DNA of 64,000 nt. Origin: Chaetomium olivaceum. Lineage: Eukaryota; Ascomycota; Sordariomycetes; Sordariales; Chaetomiaceae. How positions within the stretch are numbered: position 1 is the stretch's first letter; each line of letters begins with the position of its first letter. Of the stretch, positions 44,645 through 56,537 are shown piece by piece. Under the pieces are notes generated by a model. It did no database searches. It saw only the letters and a program-made list of their open reading frames with translations, and was not told where the DNA came from. A program made the translations under genes and the position numbers. The stretch lies in NCBI GenBank assembly GCA_039881045.1, contig JAYWVB010000035.1, positions 62,001 through 126,000 of the forward strand. The letters run 5' to 3'.

Positions 44645-46000
44645 TTACTGCTGCTCCTTGACGACGACGCCCCAAGGGTGCTGCTCGTTGCCGTACATGA
44701 TGTCGGTCATCCAGCCCTTGATCTTGGCCGTGTACTGGCCGCTCTCGCCCTTGGCCATGGGGATGTGGATGTCGTGCTCGCGGTGGCGGATCTGCGAGAC
44801 GGGGCAGATGAAGAACTGGCGGGGTATGTTAGTTAATGATTCCATCACAAACACCAAAAAAAGGAGAAGAAAACATACCGCCGTGCCAGCCGCAAACGAC
44901 TCGACCAGCCTGCCCTCCTTATCGGCCTCAATCACCTCCTCAATGGTATACTTCCTCTCCACCACCTCAACCTCCCCCTTCAACCGCTCCCTCGCCAGCT
45001 CCACCACACTCCGCCGCGTCACACCATCCAGGATCAACTTGTCGTCCAACGGCGCGGTCACCATCTCCAACCCCCCCTCCCTTGTCCGCCACACCACAAA
45101 GAAGTTACTCGCGCCCGCCTCAGTGCAATAGTTCTCCGGGCCATACAACCACAGGATCTGGCCGAACCCGCGCGCCCTCGCCTCGTTGGTCGCCAGCAGA
45201 CTGGGCCCGTAGTTGGCGCCGACCTTGGCGTACCCGAACCCGCCGACCCACGCGCGGATCATGTCCTCGGGGTTGGTGTGCAGGCGCATGCCGCCCTGGG
45301 GCGCGTCCATGCGCGGCATGAAGGACGCCGTGATGAAGAGCAGGGCCTCCTTGGGCGCCTGCACGCCCAGCTGCGGCTGCGTGCCGATGACGGCGGGCCG
45401 CAGGTACAGGTAGGACCCGGGCCGGTTGCGCGGGAGCCATTTGGGCCCGTCGACGGCCATGAGGGCGAGGATGAGTTTCTCGAGCTCTTCCGGGGAGAAG
45501 CCGGGCAGGGAGATGCGGAGGGTGGACATCAGCATGCGCTTGGCGTTGAGGTCGGGGCGGAAGAGGCGCAGCGCGCCGTCGTAGCCGCGGTAGGCTTTGA
45601 GGCCTTCGAAGCATTCGGTGGCGTAGTGCAGGACGGAGGCGGTGGGCATGAGGGAGAGCGGGCCGTAGGGCTTGAGCTCCGGGGTGGCCCAGCCCGTGGC
45701 GGCGTTCCAGCTGACGGTGATCATGTGGTCGGTGCAGATGGTCTCGTTGCCGGCGCAGGCGGCCACCTCGTCGGGGACGGCGCGGGCGGTAGGGTCGGCG
45801 CGGGTGATGGTCAGCTTGGAGGCGTCCAGGCCTGGGAGGGCGCTGGTGCCGTTGCCGTTGATGTGGCCGGTGGCACCGTTGGCGTGCCCGTTGATCTTGC
45901 CGTTGGTGTGGCCGTTGGCCAGGGCCGGCTGCTCGGCGATCTTGTGCTCCATGGCGGTTGAGGTGAGGTCCTCTGTCGTGGTGGTGTTCTGGGGGATCAT
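44645..46000 (-). CDS. Branched-chain amino-acid aminotransferase
   Basis: Exons 46000..44879 and 44815..44645 (63-bp intron GTATGT...CAG, in frame if retained), 430 residues. Class IV PLP aminotransferase with BCAT motifs: LHYATECFEGLKAYRG, FRPDLNAKRM, GSYLYLRPAVIGTQPQLGV, the PLP-lysine region GYAKVGANYGPSLLA, YGPENYCTEAGASNFFVVW, LDGVTRRSVVELAR and ESFAAGTAFFICPV across the splice. It interconverts Leu, Ile and Val with their keto acids. The N-terminus (MIPQNTTTTEDL..., with repeated NGH units) is not an obvious mitochondrial presequence, suggesting a cytosolic isoform, but this is inference. Start chosen as the first ATG in frame; a second candidate is the MEHKIAEQP Met. Coding strand shifts from C-rich to G-rich along the gene. 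Divergent from the gene at 48251. Confidence 0.93.
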   Translation of the reverse strand: MIPQNTTTTEDLTSTAMEHKIAEQPALANGHTNGKINGHANGATGHINGNGTSALPGLDASKLTITRADPTARAVPDEVAACAGNETICTDHMITVSWNAATGWATPELKPYGPLSLMPTASVLHYATECFEGLKAYRGYDGALRLFRPDLNAKRMLMSTLRISLPGFSPEELEKLILALMAVDGPKWLPRNRPGSYLYLRPAVIGTQPQLGVQAPKEALLFITASFMPRMDAPQGGMRLHTNPEDMIRAWVGGFGYAKVGANYGPSLLATNEARARGFGQILWLYGPENYCTEAGASNFFVVWRTREGGLEMVTAPLDDKLILDGVTRRSVVELARERLKGEVEVVERKYTIEEVIEADKEGRLVESFAAGTAVCFLLLFLVFVMESLTNIPRQFFICPVSQIRHREHDIHIPMAKGESGQYTAKIKGWMTDIMYGNEQHPWGVVVKEQQ

Positions 46001-48250
46001 GGTGGATGTTCTATGTCGTTGTGTCGTGTGTCTCGGGTGTGGGTTATGGATGGTGAGGATAAGGTATGCGCCAGACAAAGGAAGAATCTTTGAAGACAAG
46101 CTGGTAAAGAAAAGGAAAGTGAATGTGTCGGGGGAGTCACGAGGGGGGCGAATCAAGACTTTTTAAGTCTCGGTCTAAAAGCTCAAGTGACTAGAACTTG
46201 CCAGTACCGGGGTGTGGGTTTCAAGGGCAGTCGGGCTTCAACTATTGAAGGATCCGAGGCCGATTGGTCAATTCCTTGCCCTTACACTTATCCGCACGGC
46301 CAGTCTCGTAGTCAAAAGGGCGTACGGAGGTAGCAGGGGCTTTGTACACGGTAAACAATGCAGAGATCTGTACCTGCAATACCGAGATTCCGGTTCGCTG
46401 TGCCGGAGGTTTCCGCTCTTGGGTGGGCAGTGACCCATCTCTGCGGTCTGATTTGTTGAATTAACAGATAAATGACCTACCATGTACATGTATGATGGCA
46501 GAATACAGAATACCAAGAATGCTCCCGTACTATCTGCAAGGGCGCTGGCACTGTGTTTGCCGCATACACTATTTTCGATATCGGTCTGTTTCTCAGGGTG
46601 CCTCCCCACGTTGATACCCCATTACCCCATCACGGGTCCGAGAAACGGAGTGTTCAACCGCCTGTGCTAGATGTGGCGTTAGTTATTCTTTGACATGGCG
46701 AATATGGCATCCTATTTTCAGCACTTCTTGACTCATAAGCGGTGGGACTCAGGGCCCGTCTGAAAAAGAGGCGGAAAGACCGAGTCGCGAGGTTGTGGAG
46801 TCGTTTGAAGATGGCCGAGTTCGCAGGTGAGTCCCTGCAGAAAGGCACTAAAGGCTAGAGGCTTCCAGAGTAGATGCAACATCGGACGCGTGACAGATTG
46901 TCCACCGGGTCAATCGATGATTTTATCATGTCAATGGTGTTAAGGATCCACAGAATCCCGACACAACGCGCTGGAAAGCGTTGCTCTTTCTCCAAGGAGA
47001 GCGAGGATCAAACTTTCCAGATTGTTTATCAATTGGCCCGAGTATAACCGGCGATAGGCGCTGTAGTTAGCGGAGAGATACCGCCGCATTGCCTGCACGT
47101 GTGCTGCCACACCGACCCAATCGGGAGCTTATCGCAGGGAACTCATTCACCCACTGTGCCCCACCATACCTGCCTCTAATAAGACCGCCCTCGAGAACTG
47201 CCCCGAGGACCCCCCAACCTACTGTGTATGTACCACAGTAATGCCAGATGCCCCGCAGTTTCACAGCCCCGACTCGCCCCGTCGCCATCGGCACGCTAAG
47301 GTAGTTGGCCGTTTCGTGGCCGTGTCTCACCCCGCCCGTGCCACCCGATCGAGGTCGGAAGCGGTGTCGTTGCGGGATTGGAAGTGAGTGGCCGCCTTTA
47401 CCGGCGTGCTGGGCTTGCTCGGTCACCTGGCCCATCATTCAGTCATTAACAGGTCATCGCGCACTCGCTCTTTTCCACCGCTTCCTTCCAGGATTTTCCT
47501 TTTTTTCATCACTCTCGATTGATAGCGAGGCCTTAGGGGGTGTGCGCAAACCCAGCCATGCCCGGCCACCCGCCCACCGCTCCGGGTCGCCGGTGCCGTT
47601 GCCGGTCGAAGCTCCACGTGGAGCCCGGATGACCACCGGAACCGGCAAGGTCATCAACCTGTCGAAACATCCGAGGCTTCTCGCCAACAACAGCAGCCCT
47701 ACCCAGTCCAAGCATCCTCACGGAATCTGACACGCGTCGAGGTCGGTCTCCCGGCACACCCGCCAACAACTCACCTTCGTGGCCCTCAGGGGGGTCCCTT
47801 AGCGCCTTGGTCGGCGGTGCTGAACCAAGCTACTCTCGAAATGTCACAAAAGACGACGATGGCCCGCCCGCGTTTCGCTCCCACTCGCTCCCACTCGCTC
47901 CCACGGATAAATAGCCTTCCGCATCGAGTGATGCCAGATGGCACGACGGGAGGAGAGACCTGCATGATGGGGGCCTGCCGTCGTGATTGGACCCCCCACT
48001 CATGGCGATGTGGTGCGGTTGTGGCCCAACCTCTATGCCTGAACTCAAGCTCCAGCTTTCACACACACACTCCCCGAGGTCTATCCATTATGATGGTGAT
48101 GATGATGCCGCTCGTCTCTCTGTGAGAGCCATTGTGTTCTGTTTTTAAAGCAATTCTCTGTAGTGTTACCCCCTCAGCCAATTCTTGATGGTTTTGATAT
48201 TCGTAAACCCGCTTTTTCTTTCTCTTCCTCCCCTCCCACCCGCCAGCGCC
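46001..48250. other. Divergent intergenic region, 2.2 kb
   Basis: Between two genes transcribed outward. Open frames of 60-140 codons are scattered on both strands with no recognisable domain. No transposon ends or tRNA found. Probably two promoters with long spacing. Confidence 0.45.
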
Positions 48251-48908
48251 ATGTCCAGGGACAAAGACGCCAAGGACTCCTCTAGACAAAAACACGACGG
48301 CCTCCGACAACCTCAAAGAAAAGACTCGCTCTCATCTGTCTTGTCATGGGCTGCGCTGCAGGGCAAAATCTCCACGTCCAAGCCTCCGACCTCGTCTTCT
48401 CCATCAACCCCTACACCGTCTCCCTCTACCCAGCATCATCCCCCCGGCAACCCTACTCGGCAGCGAAGACACAGCCATAGCACCAGCTCCGACTCAAAAA
48501 CGAAGGCACGTAGAGGTTCCACAGCATTTCGAAGATTTTCGTTTTCCTTCTCGACAACGATCCAGGATGGGGCTAGTACTAAGACGAGACATTCAAAGAC
48601 ACCCATGACACCAGACACGAAACCTTCACCGGGAACCTCCAAGGCCGGCAAGAGTAGCAGCTCCTCTGAGAAAGTAAACAAGGACGTCCCCGACAACCAA
48701 GATGGCAAGCAGCAGCACTCGGCCCCGTCCCGGCCGCAGAGTGCCGGAGACAAGCCAAGGTAATTTCGTTTTTATCTTATTTTATGCCTCCATCATTGTT
48801 TGCTAACAACGCCTCTCCAGATCCTCCTTACCGCCCATGCCTATGCCTAAATCCATTCTCCGGATTTCCAGTCCAGACGGTTACAGGCGTCCCAGCCAGT
48901 TCGGTACC

Positions 48909-48949
<41 letters not shown>

Positions 48950-50445
48950 CGAACCCACCAGCCCGGAACTCCCACCCTCCCCGGCAACCCCAACTTTCGA
49001 AACCGTCCTCTCCGCTCCGGACTCGCCCCCGCTCGCCTCATCACCCACCTCCCCGACCTACCGGCCCATGTCCCCCGGCACCACAGTGCGCTTCGCCAAG
49101 GCGACCGTGCACCGCGTCGAGGTCGGCCCGGGCCGCCGCTTCCTGCCCGTCAAGCGCAAGAGCAAGAGCACGCTGACCTACATCTCGCCCCTCGACCCGG
49201 GCGCCCAGAAGAGCGCCCCCAAGACCATGCTGCAGAGCCCCACCAAGCTGCGCCGCCACCAGGAGAACCAGGCCGCCATGGGCCGCTACTGGCTGCGCAC
49301 CGAGGAGGAGGAGGCCAGTGGCGTGCCGAGGCCGAGAGGCGCGCTGTGGAGGAGGCCGAGCGGTACCGTAATGAGCCGGCGAGTCCGCCGCCGCGGTCGG
49401 CGGTGGCGGTTGGGGTTAAGGGCGATGGGGCTAAGGGCGATGGGCCTAAGGGTGATGGGGCTAAGGGGGATGGTGGTGCGGTGAGGAAGGGTGGGGAGGA
49501 GAATGATAAGCTGCCGTTGTTGGATGGTGGCGGTGGGTCTCCGCCGGGGGGGTTGGATAAGGTGGAGGAGGAGACGGCGGACGGGTCGGAGGATGATGAT
49601 GATAGCGATGACGAGGCCGGTGCGAGGTGTGATGTGGAGGACGACACTGCGTCCGTTACGTCCAAGGGGTCGAGGAGGTCGATCAACCTGAGACCGAGCG
49701 CCAGCATTGTCGCGCTGCGAGCCGCCAGGGCGGCCGCCGCATCGGCACAAGAGGGTAACAGCAAACTAGCGGAGATCAAATCCTTCTCCGAGAGACTGGC
49801 CGAAAAGCAAGCCGCCGAAGAACGCCGCAGCCGGCCGGGCTCCCCAACCATCCCCACCAAGCCCGACGCCGAGAGCTCCAAATCAGCCCGCTCTTCCTCC
49901 AGCTCCCTCGTTAAGGGAAAGCGGCGGCGGTGGCGACGGCACCGGCAACGGCAACAGCAGCAGCAGGCGCAGTATCGGGCCGCTCCAGCAGCACCAGCAC
50001 CAACAGCGACTCCAGCACCAGCGGCAGCGGGTCTAACCCCAACACGGCCGAGAAGCTCACCCGAACGCCGTCTCGCGAAAAGGAGAAGGAAAAGGACAAG
50101 GCGAGGGACAGGCCAAGGACGCTGACCAGCTCGAGGTCCTACATGAACCTGCGGTCATCGGCCAGCGACAGGACCCAGAAACTGTCTACCTCACGCTCAG
50201 CGGGCCATGTCGGCGGCAGTGCCAGCCATGGTAGCAGCAACAGCAACAGCAACAGCAACCACGATAGCAAAGACGATAGCAACAGCCATAACAGCCACAG
50301 ACACAGCTACAGTCACAGCAGCGGCAGCGCTGGTAGCGGCAGCAGTGGTAGCAATAGCAGCACCAACAGCGCCAACCATTTGCATTTATCAGGGCGCAGG
50401 GGCAGGCGGTATTTTGACGGCCACAAGCAGGGGATCACGGCCTAA
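48251..50445 (+). CDS. Low-complexity fungal protein of unknown function; two apparent frameshifts
   Basis: Exons 48251..48759 and 48821..50445 (61-bp intron with TGCTAAC branch), about 711 residues if two missing bases are restored. It begins MSRDKDAKDSSRQ with a Ser/Pro/Thr-rich region. Exon 2 has PKSILRISSPDGYRRP, a polyalanine from GCA repeats, then the best-conserved-looking block: TTVRFAKATVHRVEVGPGRRFLPVKRKSKSTL followed by YISPLD and a helix RHQENQAAMGRYWLRTEEEEA. Break 1, at the CC run 49315-49316, loses one base before the continuing helix WRAEAERRAVEEAERYRN. Break 2, most simply at 49918-49920, loses one base before a Ser/Asn-rich C-terminus. KGDGA repeats and an acidic EEETADGSEDDDDSDDEA segment lie between. 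The basic patch RKSKSTL and overall disorder suggest a regulatory or scaffold protein; I assign no function. Confidence 0.7.
48907..48950. repeat. GCA/CAG trinucleotide tract (polyalanine-coding)
   Basis: About 13 to 14 CAG/GCA units inside the coding exon of the gene at 48251, read as alanine. Confidence 0.85.
49418..49475. repeat. 15-nt tandem repeat encoding KGDGx
   Basis: Four near-identical AAGGGCGATGGGGCT-type units in the same coding exon, each giving Lys-Gly-Asp-Gly-Ala/Pro/Gly. Confidence 0.85.
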
Positions 50446-51174
50446 TGGTTCTTAATTTCTTCCTTCCATCCCCTTCCTTCTGCTGTCCGGGGATCATGCT
50501 TCTTTCATGGCGATGGCGTTTCTCTTCGGTCATTTTACTTTCCCCAAGTCTAAACTACCGGCGGCACTTCGTCTTCCCGTTATCTTCTCAGGCGCTTTTC
50601 CCATTTATTATAGGTACTCAGTGTCTCGGTCTATTGCATGGCATGGCATGGTATAGCGGTTATGGTTCTCGGACTTGCTTCCTTTTTTGGAGGGAGCTCC
50701 TTTCTCTCTACCCCCAAGGCGTCTTTTACTTATGAGGGGAGGAAAGTGGGTGTCAAGAGTAGAGGCAGAATTTCTTTCTCATGACCCAGACCGCGAGTTC
50801 GGCTATACTACCAAACCAGACATCCAAACTCTAACCATATTCGAATGAATACCAACGACATTTCCATCATCCCTTCCGTTATGCAATGCCAGGATATCTT
50901 TCTTTCCGTGCCCAGAAAAACCCGCCGTCCAAACGCCATCCCCTTCCGCCCGCCTCTCCCACCCAAAACCATTGATGCTTTACTTCACTTCGGGCCACTT
51001 CACGGACAGTTGCATCCCCACAATACCCACCCGCCCTTCCCAAAGCATCTCGCCCTCAACTCACATCAGCCCGCTCAACACCACCCGCCCTCCCCTTCGC
51101 ATCTCACACCCTCTCTCACCCTCAACTCTCACATCACCTCACGCCACATCCCATCACACCACATCCCATCACTC
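50446..51174. other. Convergent intergenic region
   Basis: Holds the 3' flanks of the two flanking genes. The 51050-51170 part is C/A-rich with repeated CATCAC/TCACATC words. No gene. Confidence 0.5.
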
Positions 51175-52720
51175 TCACATCAACCCACTCAACACCACCC
51201 GCCCCACACTCGCCACCTCAGCCCTGGCGCCCGCCCGCCCGCTATCCTCAAACTCACGCACCGCCTGCTGAATAAACAACTTGCGGATCCGCCCATCCGC
51301 CTTGGTAAACAGCTCCGCCACCGCCCCGCCACAATCCCGCGCCGTCGGCACCAGGCTCAACAGGCGCGAGTACGTATCAATCAGCACATCACACAGCGTA
51401 GCAAACGTCTCGAAAAAGTCCGGGTCGAACGGCAGCGTGGGCGTCAGCAGGTACGTGTACTCCTCGCCCGGCAGCAGATCGACCTCGGACGCGCCAAACG
51501 CCATCACGCCCGCCGCGGCGTGGTCGCTTGCTGCGCCTGTCCCGGGGGCGACGGGGGGGGCGGGGGGCCCGCCGGGGATGGGCGTTGCGGTGCCTGCTGC
51601 TACGGCGGTGCCGGGGCCGGGGCCGCCGCCCGGGTTGTTGCTGTCGACCTGCTCGAGGGTGTAGCCGACGGGGCCGGCGTCGGCGGCGGTGTCGCGGCCG
51701 GCGGCGGAGGAGCTGCGGCGGCCCTTGGAGACGGGGGCGGCGGCGCGGCGGAACATCTGCGGGATGCGCGTGCGCGTGAGCGACGTGGCCGCGACGCCGG
51801 TTTCGGTGTGGATCTGCTGGAAGGCGTCGAACTCGGCCAGCAGCGTGTTGAGCGAGCGTAGGAACTCGACGGGCGTGTTGGAGTTGAGGTCGATCACCGC
51901 GGGCAGCGAGATGCCGAGCAGCAGGTAATTGGTTGCGCGCCGGCCGAGTTTCCGCGCGTCGAAGTAGGGCATGCGTAAGAGGTCGGGCTTGTCGAAGAGG
52001 AGTGTGTTGAACCAGTAGATGCGGCCTTCGTGGCTGTTTTGGGGTTGTCAGTGTACTGCTCTCCCTAGAGTGGGATGCTTGGAGAGAGGGGGAGAGGGGG
52101 GAAGCTTACGCCTTTCGTAGATAGTCCAGGGTTGATATCCTTTTGCTGGCTGTTTCTTGTATGTGTTGGTGGACGACGTTCAGCTCACCGCCCTGCTGCC
52201 CCATGCCGCCACCACTGAGCATAGATCCCGAGCCGCTGGCGTTGTAGCCGGGTATCGGCGTCGCGGCACCGCGGCTGAGCATCTTCGTGAGGCCGTCGGT
52301 AGTCTTGGGGGAGGGGTCGGGGAGCGGTGGAACGGGGTCTTCGGAATACAGCTGGGTCGCAGACGGGCGGTGGGCAAGATTGGGAATGGGAATTCCGCCG
52401 CCATCGGCTGGTGGCCCGGGATTCGAGGTGGCCGAGTCGGCACGGCGCTTGGTCTTCTTGTTGGGAGACGACAGGAAAACAAAGGACGACTTGCGGCCAA
52501 ACGAAGGCTTGCGATCCTTGGTTAGCGTCTTTGGCTGCCGGGGGCTTCCACTGGCAACTTCCTCGCCCGGGCTCGTCGGTCGCTGGGTTGGGTTGCTGGT
52601 GGGGGAAAGCGGGGGGTTTAGGATTTGGTTTTTGGTGTTGTCGGTGCCGCCGCCGCCGCCAAAGAGGGACGTGAAGAAAGGGGCGGCGGACTGGGTCGGA
52701 GTGGCTGCCGAACGCTGCAT
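51175..52720 (-). CDS. Conserved fungal protein, function unknown
   Basis: Exons 52720..52110 and 52033..51175 (76-bp intron, GTAAGC...CAG), 489 residues. The N-terminal third is disordered: Phe/Gly start (FFTSLFGGGGG), Ser/Pro stretches and a Lys/Arg patch NKKTKRRAD. It then enters a folded-looking region across the splice, RISTLDYLRKAHEGRIYWFNTLLF, DARKLGRRATNYLLLGISLPAVIDL and TPVEFLRSLNTLLAEFDAFQQIH. After a Gly/Ala/Pro-rich insert come LTPTLPFDPDFFETFATLCDVLIDTYSRLLSL and a C-terminal helix KLFIQQAVREFED. This patterning is typical of conserved Sordariomycete proteins, but I cannot name the family. No signal peptide or membrane segment. Coding strand is C-rich in the N-terminal and G-rich in the C-terminal half. 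Confidence 0.78.
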
Positions 52721-53799
52721 GTCGTGCGTCTTTTAGAGTTAGGCGGCCCTGTTCAGGTAGCGAAATGCAGCCCTGTCATTTGCTGCCGCGGTTTTAGCGC
52801 CCCAGATCCGGCAAGAGGTGCCGCTGGGTTAGTGAGAAGGTGGGGGATGCTAGGGTCTTTGCTCTTCGCGGCTCGTCGAGGGTTTATTGAGTTTGAGGGT
52901 TGGAGGAAGAAAACTTCAAAGACGGTGAAGATTGTGTGATTATCAATAACAGAAAAATGGAGGAGTGAAGGAGGGAGAGAGTGGCAGCGGCCCACTGGTA
53001 TTAAAGCTCTCCCATGGTAAACCTAATACTGTGGTAGAGAGTGACGGCAGAACCTTATTCAGGGATCTTCCAGGCGCTGTGCTTCGTAGACAGGGTCTGT
53101 TGACCCTTGTCGTCCCATCCCATGCATCGAAAGAGAAGCCTTTCACGGCATGGACGGCATGAAAAATGGCGTGGATGGTTGCGATTCAGCCGCCAGACGC
53201 AGTTACACAGTCTACCTATCCAGTCGCCCGGTGATGCGGTGATGAGTTTGTAGATCCCCGGATAAGCCGCGGGTGCTTCCCGAGGTACTCCTTTGTGTGG
53301 GAACAGTAGGGAATGACTGAATGTCGGTGATTCGGCAGTGTAGCTTGCTCGACTGATACTCGGACCTCCATCACGTTGCGTCAGAAGCAGAGCTCATACC
53401 ACATTCTAACCTAAATAGAGTTCCCGACCGGGACATTGAAGTACAGTACATACATATGGTACCTCGCGCGCTGCAAACCTCTCTACGAGAAGTGGGGGAG
53501 GGGCATGAGGGGCAGTAATGGATGCCCAAGAGCTGCTGCTTGATGGGCACCCTTAGGGCCTCGCTTGCGGGCTTGATTCAAAGCTCCGCAATCGAGTCAC
53601 TTAAAATGAGCCACCTTGCTTTTCATCAACAACCCCTTTTGTCCAGCGTTATTGACACTTGAAATTGGTGCCCAGACACTGCCTATATATTCCACCCACC
53701 GCCTCGACTTGGCGTCATTGTCCAGGTCAAACTCGCTCCTGTTTTAGGTGCTCGACAGTCCGCATCTCCATTTGTTAGTCTCGAATAGTTACTCAAGCC
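52721..53799. promoter_or_regulatory. Divergent promoter region, minus-strand gene / ECT1
   Basis: About 1.1 kb between two start codons pointing outward. A TATATA-like string lies near 53685, about 115 bp before the ECT1 ATG. No specific factor site is claimed and no other gene is seen. Confidence 0.45.
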
Positions 53800-55290
53800 A
53801 TGTCTTCCACTGAGAATGTACTTCCGCCTGGTGACCCTGCGCCCGAGCTACTCGAGGGACGTCTCTGGGTTGACGGCTGTTTCGACTTTTTCCATCATGG
53901 TAAGCTTCCAGTATTCCCTGGCTACTTATGTGATGGCCAGTTAGCCAGTTGCTAACCCCCGCAGGACATGCTGGTGCTGTCGTTCAAGCCCGCCAGCTGG
54001 GCGACGAACTTTACGTCGGCGTCCACTCCGACGAGTCCATCCTCGAAAACAAGGGGCCCACGGTCATGAACCTCAAAGAGCGGTAAAACTACCTCCCCTC
54101 CTCCTCATCCCATTCCCACCCCCATACACCCAACCAACTAACCCCCCCACCCACCCAACCAGCCTCCTCGCCATCGACGCCTGCCGCTGGGTGACCAAGT
54201 CGATCGCCTACGCGCCCTACGTCACGCAGCTCGACTGGATCAGCCACTTCGGGTGCAAGTACGTGGTGCACGGGGACGACATCACGTCGGACAGCTCCGG
54301 CGAGGACTGCTACCGCTTCGTCAAGGCGGCCGACCGCTTCCGCGTCGTCAAGCGCACGCCCTCCATCTCCACCACCGACCTCGTCGGCCGCATGCTGCTG
54401 TGCACCCGCGGCCATTTCATCCACTCCCTCGAGCGTACCCTCGCGGGGCTCGAGGGTCCTGGTACCGCGGCCGAGCGCCGCGCTGAGGGTGAGGCTATGA
54501 CGGAGCGGGTGCGGCTGTATGCGACGGATGAGACGGCGAAGCGGCCTGGGGCGGATGTCTGGTTCTGGGGGGATGAGAACGGGTTTAGGGAGCTGTTCAA
54601 GGGCGCGGGGCCGAAGCCGGGGCAGCGGGTGGTCTATGTGGATGGTGGGTTTGATCTGTTCTCGAGCGGGCACATCGAGTTCCTGCGGTTGGTGACTGAG
54701 GCGGAGGAGGAGCTGGCTAAGAAGGACGGCTGGTACTCGGAGCAGGCCGTAAACAAGAGGAAAGGCAAGGGCGCAGACTACGGCCCGGTGTTCGTCGTGG
54801 CGGGCGTCCACGACGACGAGGTCATCAACAAGTGGAAGGGTGTCAACTACCCCATCATGAACATCTACGAGCGCGGCCTCTGCGTTTTGCAGTGCCGGGT
54901 AAGTTTGCTTGGAGCTGTCCACGAGGGTTTTGGCTAATTGCCCTGCAGTACGTCAACGCCGTCGTTTTCGGCGCCCCCTTCACACCCACCAAGAGCTACC
55001 TCACCTCCCTCCCGTGGGGTACACCGGATGCCGTCTATCACGGCCCCACGTCATTCATGCCTTTTACCGAAGATGTCTACACCGAGCCCAAGGAGATGGG
55101 CATCTACCGCGAGATCGGCCACCACGAGTTCGAGGACGTCAATGCCGGAACCATTGTGCAGAGGATAATGAAGAGCCGAGATCTCTACGAGGCCCGGCAG
55201 AAGGCCAAGGGGATGAAGGCCGATCTCGAAGCTGCCCACAAGGAGCGCGAATTGCTCGAGGAAGAGCAGCGCAAGGAGGCGGCGCGGTAG
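53800..55290 (+). CDS. ECT1: Ethanolamine-phosphate cytidylyltransferase
   Basis: Exons 53800..53899, 53965..54082, 54163..54898, 54949..55290 (introns 65, 80, 50 bp), 431 residues. It has the tandem cytidylyltransferase architecture of PCYT2/Ect1. Domain 1 has FDFFHHGHAGAV (HxGH), YVGVHSDESI, KYVVHGDDI and RTPSISTTDLVGRML (RTxxISTT signature). Domain 2 starts VVYVDGGFDLFSSGHIEFL, where the first His of HxGH is replaced by Ser as in degenerate second domains, followed by VFVVAGVHDDEVIN and NAVVFGAPFTPTK. It makes CDP-ethanolamine for phosphatidylethanolamine synthesis in the Kennedy pathway. The C-terminal KADLEAAHKERELLEEEQRKE helix is a coiled coil. Start is the first in-frame ATG. Confidence 0.94.
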
Positions 55291-56537
55291 GATGCGCGCA
55301 CATTGACCCATGGTCCGGAACCAGGTGCCTTTTAAGTTCAACCACAGTATGGAAGCAGGATAAAAAAGAACGAGGGGCTTCAACAGGCCTCAGAACTGTT
55401 AGAGTCTCCATAGACATCAAATTAACAACTATCTAATGTAAAATAAAATAGAGGATTGGACAGTCCATCAGATACCATAACGCATTGTTGAGTCATCAAC
55501 GGGGTCACACGACGATTTACGCCGGCTCCACCTCAGAGCTTGACTCTATAAAGGTTTATCATCACGTAGACTGTCCGATCCTTCAAACCCCGTGTCAAGC
55601 AGCCAGCAGCGTGGACAAGGGGCCTCCTGCGAAGCCTAGAGTTTGTGTTTGTCCAGCTAGACGCCGACTGCGAGACGCAGGACTGAAACGATCAAGTGTT
55701 GGTTGAAGGCCCCCTCGCACCAAGAATGAGCCCCGTCGAGTTACTCGCCGCTGTTTCCAGGCAACGAGCAATCGCATTTCTGTGAAATCGTGACGAAATC
55801 TCTCGAGCCAGCCATGACGCTCCCAGCCCAGAACGGACCAGCGGCAGCCCACCATCGACCAGTTATCCCAGCAACAGGTACAGCAAATCACGTCCCAGAC
55901 AGCCAGAGCGCGGACTCATATCTTCGTCCATATGGTCTCCGGCCCGGGAATCGGACTGCTGCAAACCCTGCACCAGAAAAGTCGGTCGACTTTGGAATGA
56001 TGAGCCGGGCGGTGCCAGACAGGCAAGGAACAGGCGGCCGAGATCAGCCGCAGTGCTTCTATGGCGGCGCGTTTCCGCGACCAGCTTCCTAGTGAGGGAA
56101 GGTGGGTGTCCGGGGACTTTTCCCAAAGCTTTGTAAAAATGAAAGAGTGAATACTCTCTCCGTGTGTGAGCTTCGAATAGCGATTTTTTGGACGAGGGGG
56201 ACTTGGAGAAAGAGGAAAGAAAAAATGTCGATTTACAGAGATCGAGAATTTTTAAAGCAGTTGATTTTTCGGGAAAGTGGGGCATTAAGCATGGCCCAAG
56301 CTTGACCTATCCTATCTGAAGGTTGCAATGGGGTGTGTGCCTAGCGAGGTCGTGCCTCCGAGGCTGGGATCGAAGCTCAATTCCGTCGAAAAGCATCCTC
56401 AGCTGCAACAAGTGACCACTGTCAACAAACCAACTCCACGACAACCACATCCACCTACACATTAACGATTACGCGAGATTCACCGAACCGAAACCAGAAA
56501 CAACAAAAAGCCACCGGTTGATTGAGTACCCGCGACG
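55291..56537. other. Intergenic ECT1 / RAE1
   Basis: The ECT1 3' flank and the RAE1 promoter. No additional gene; open frames are short and on both strands. Confidence 0.5.
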
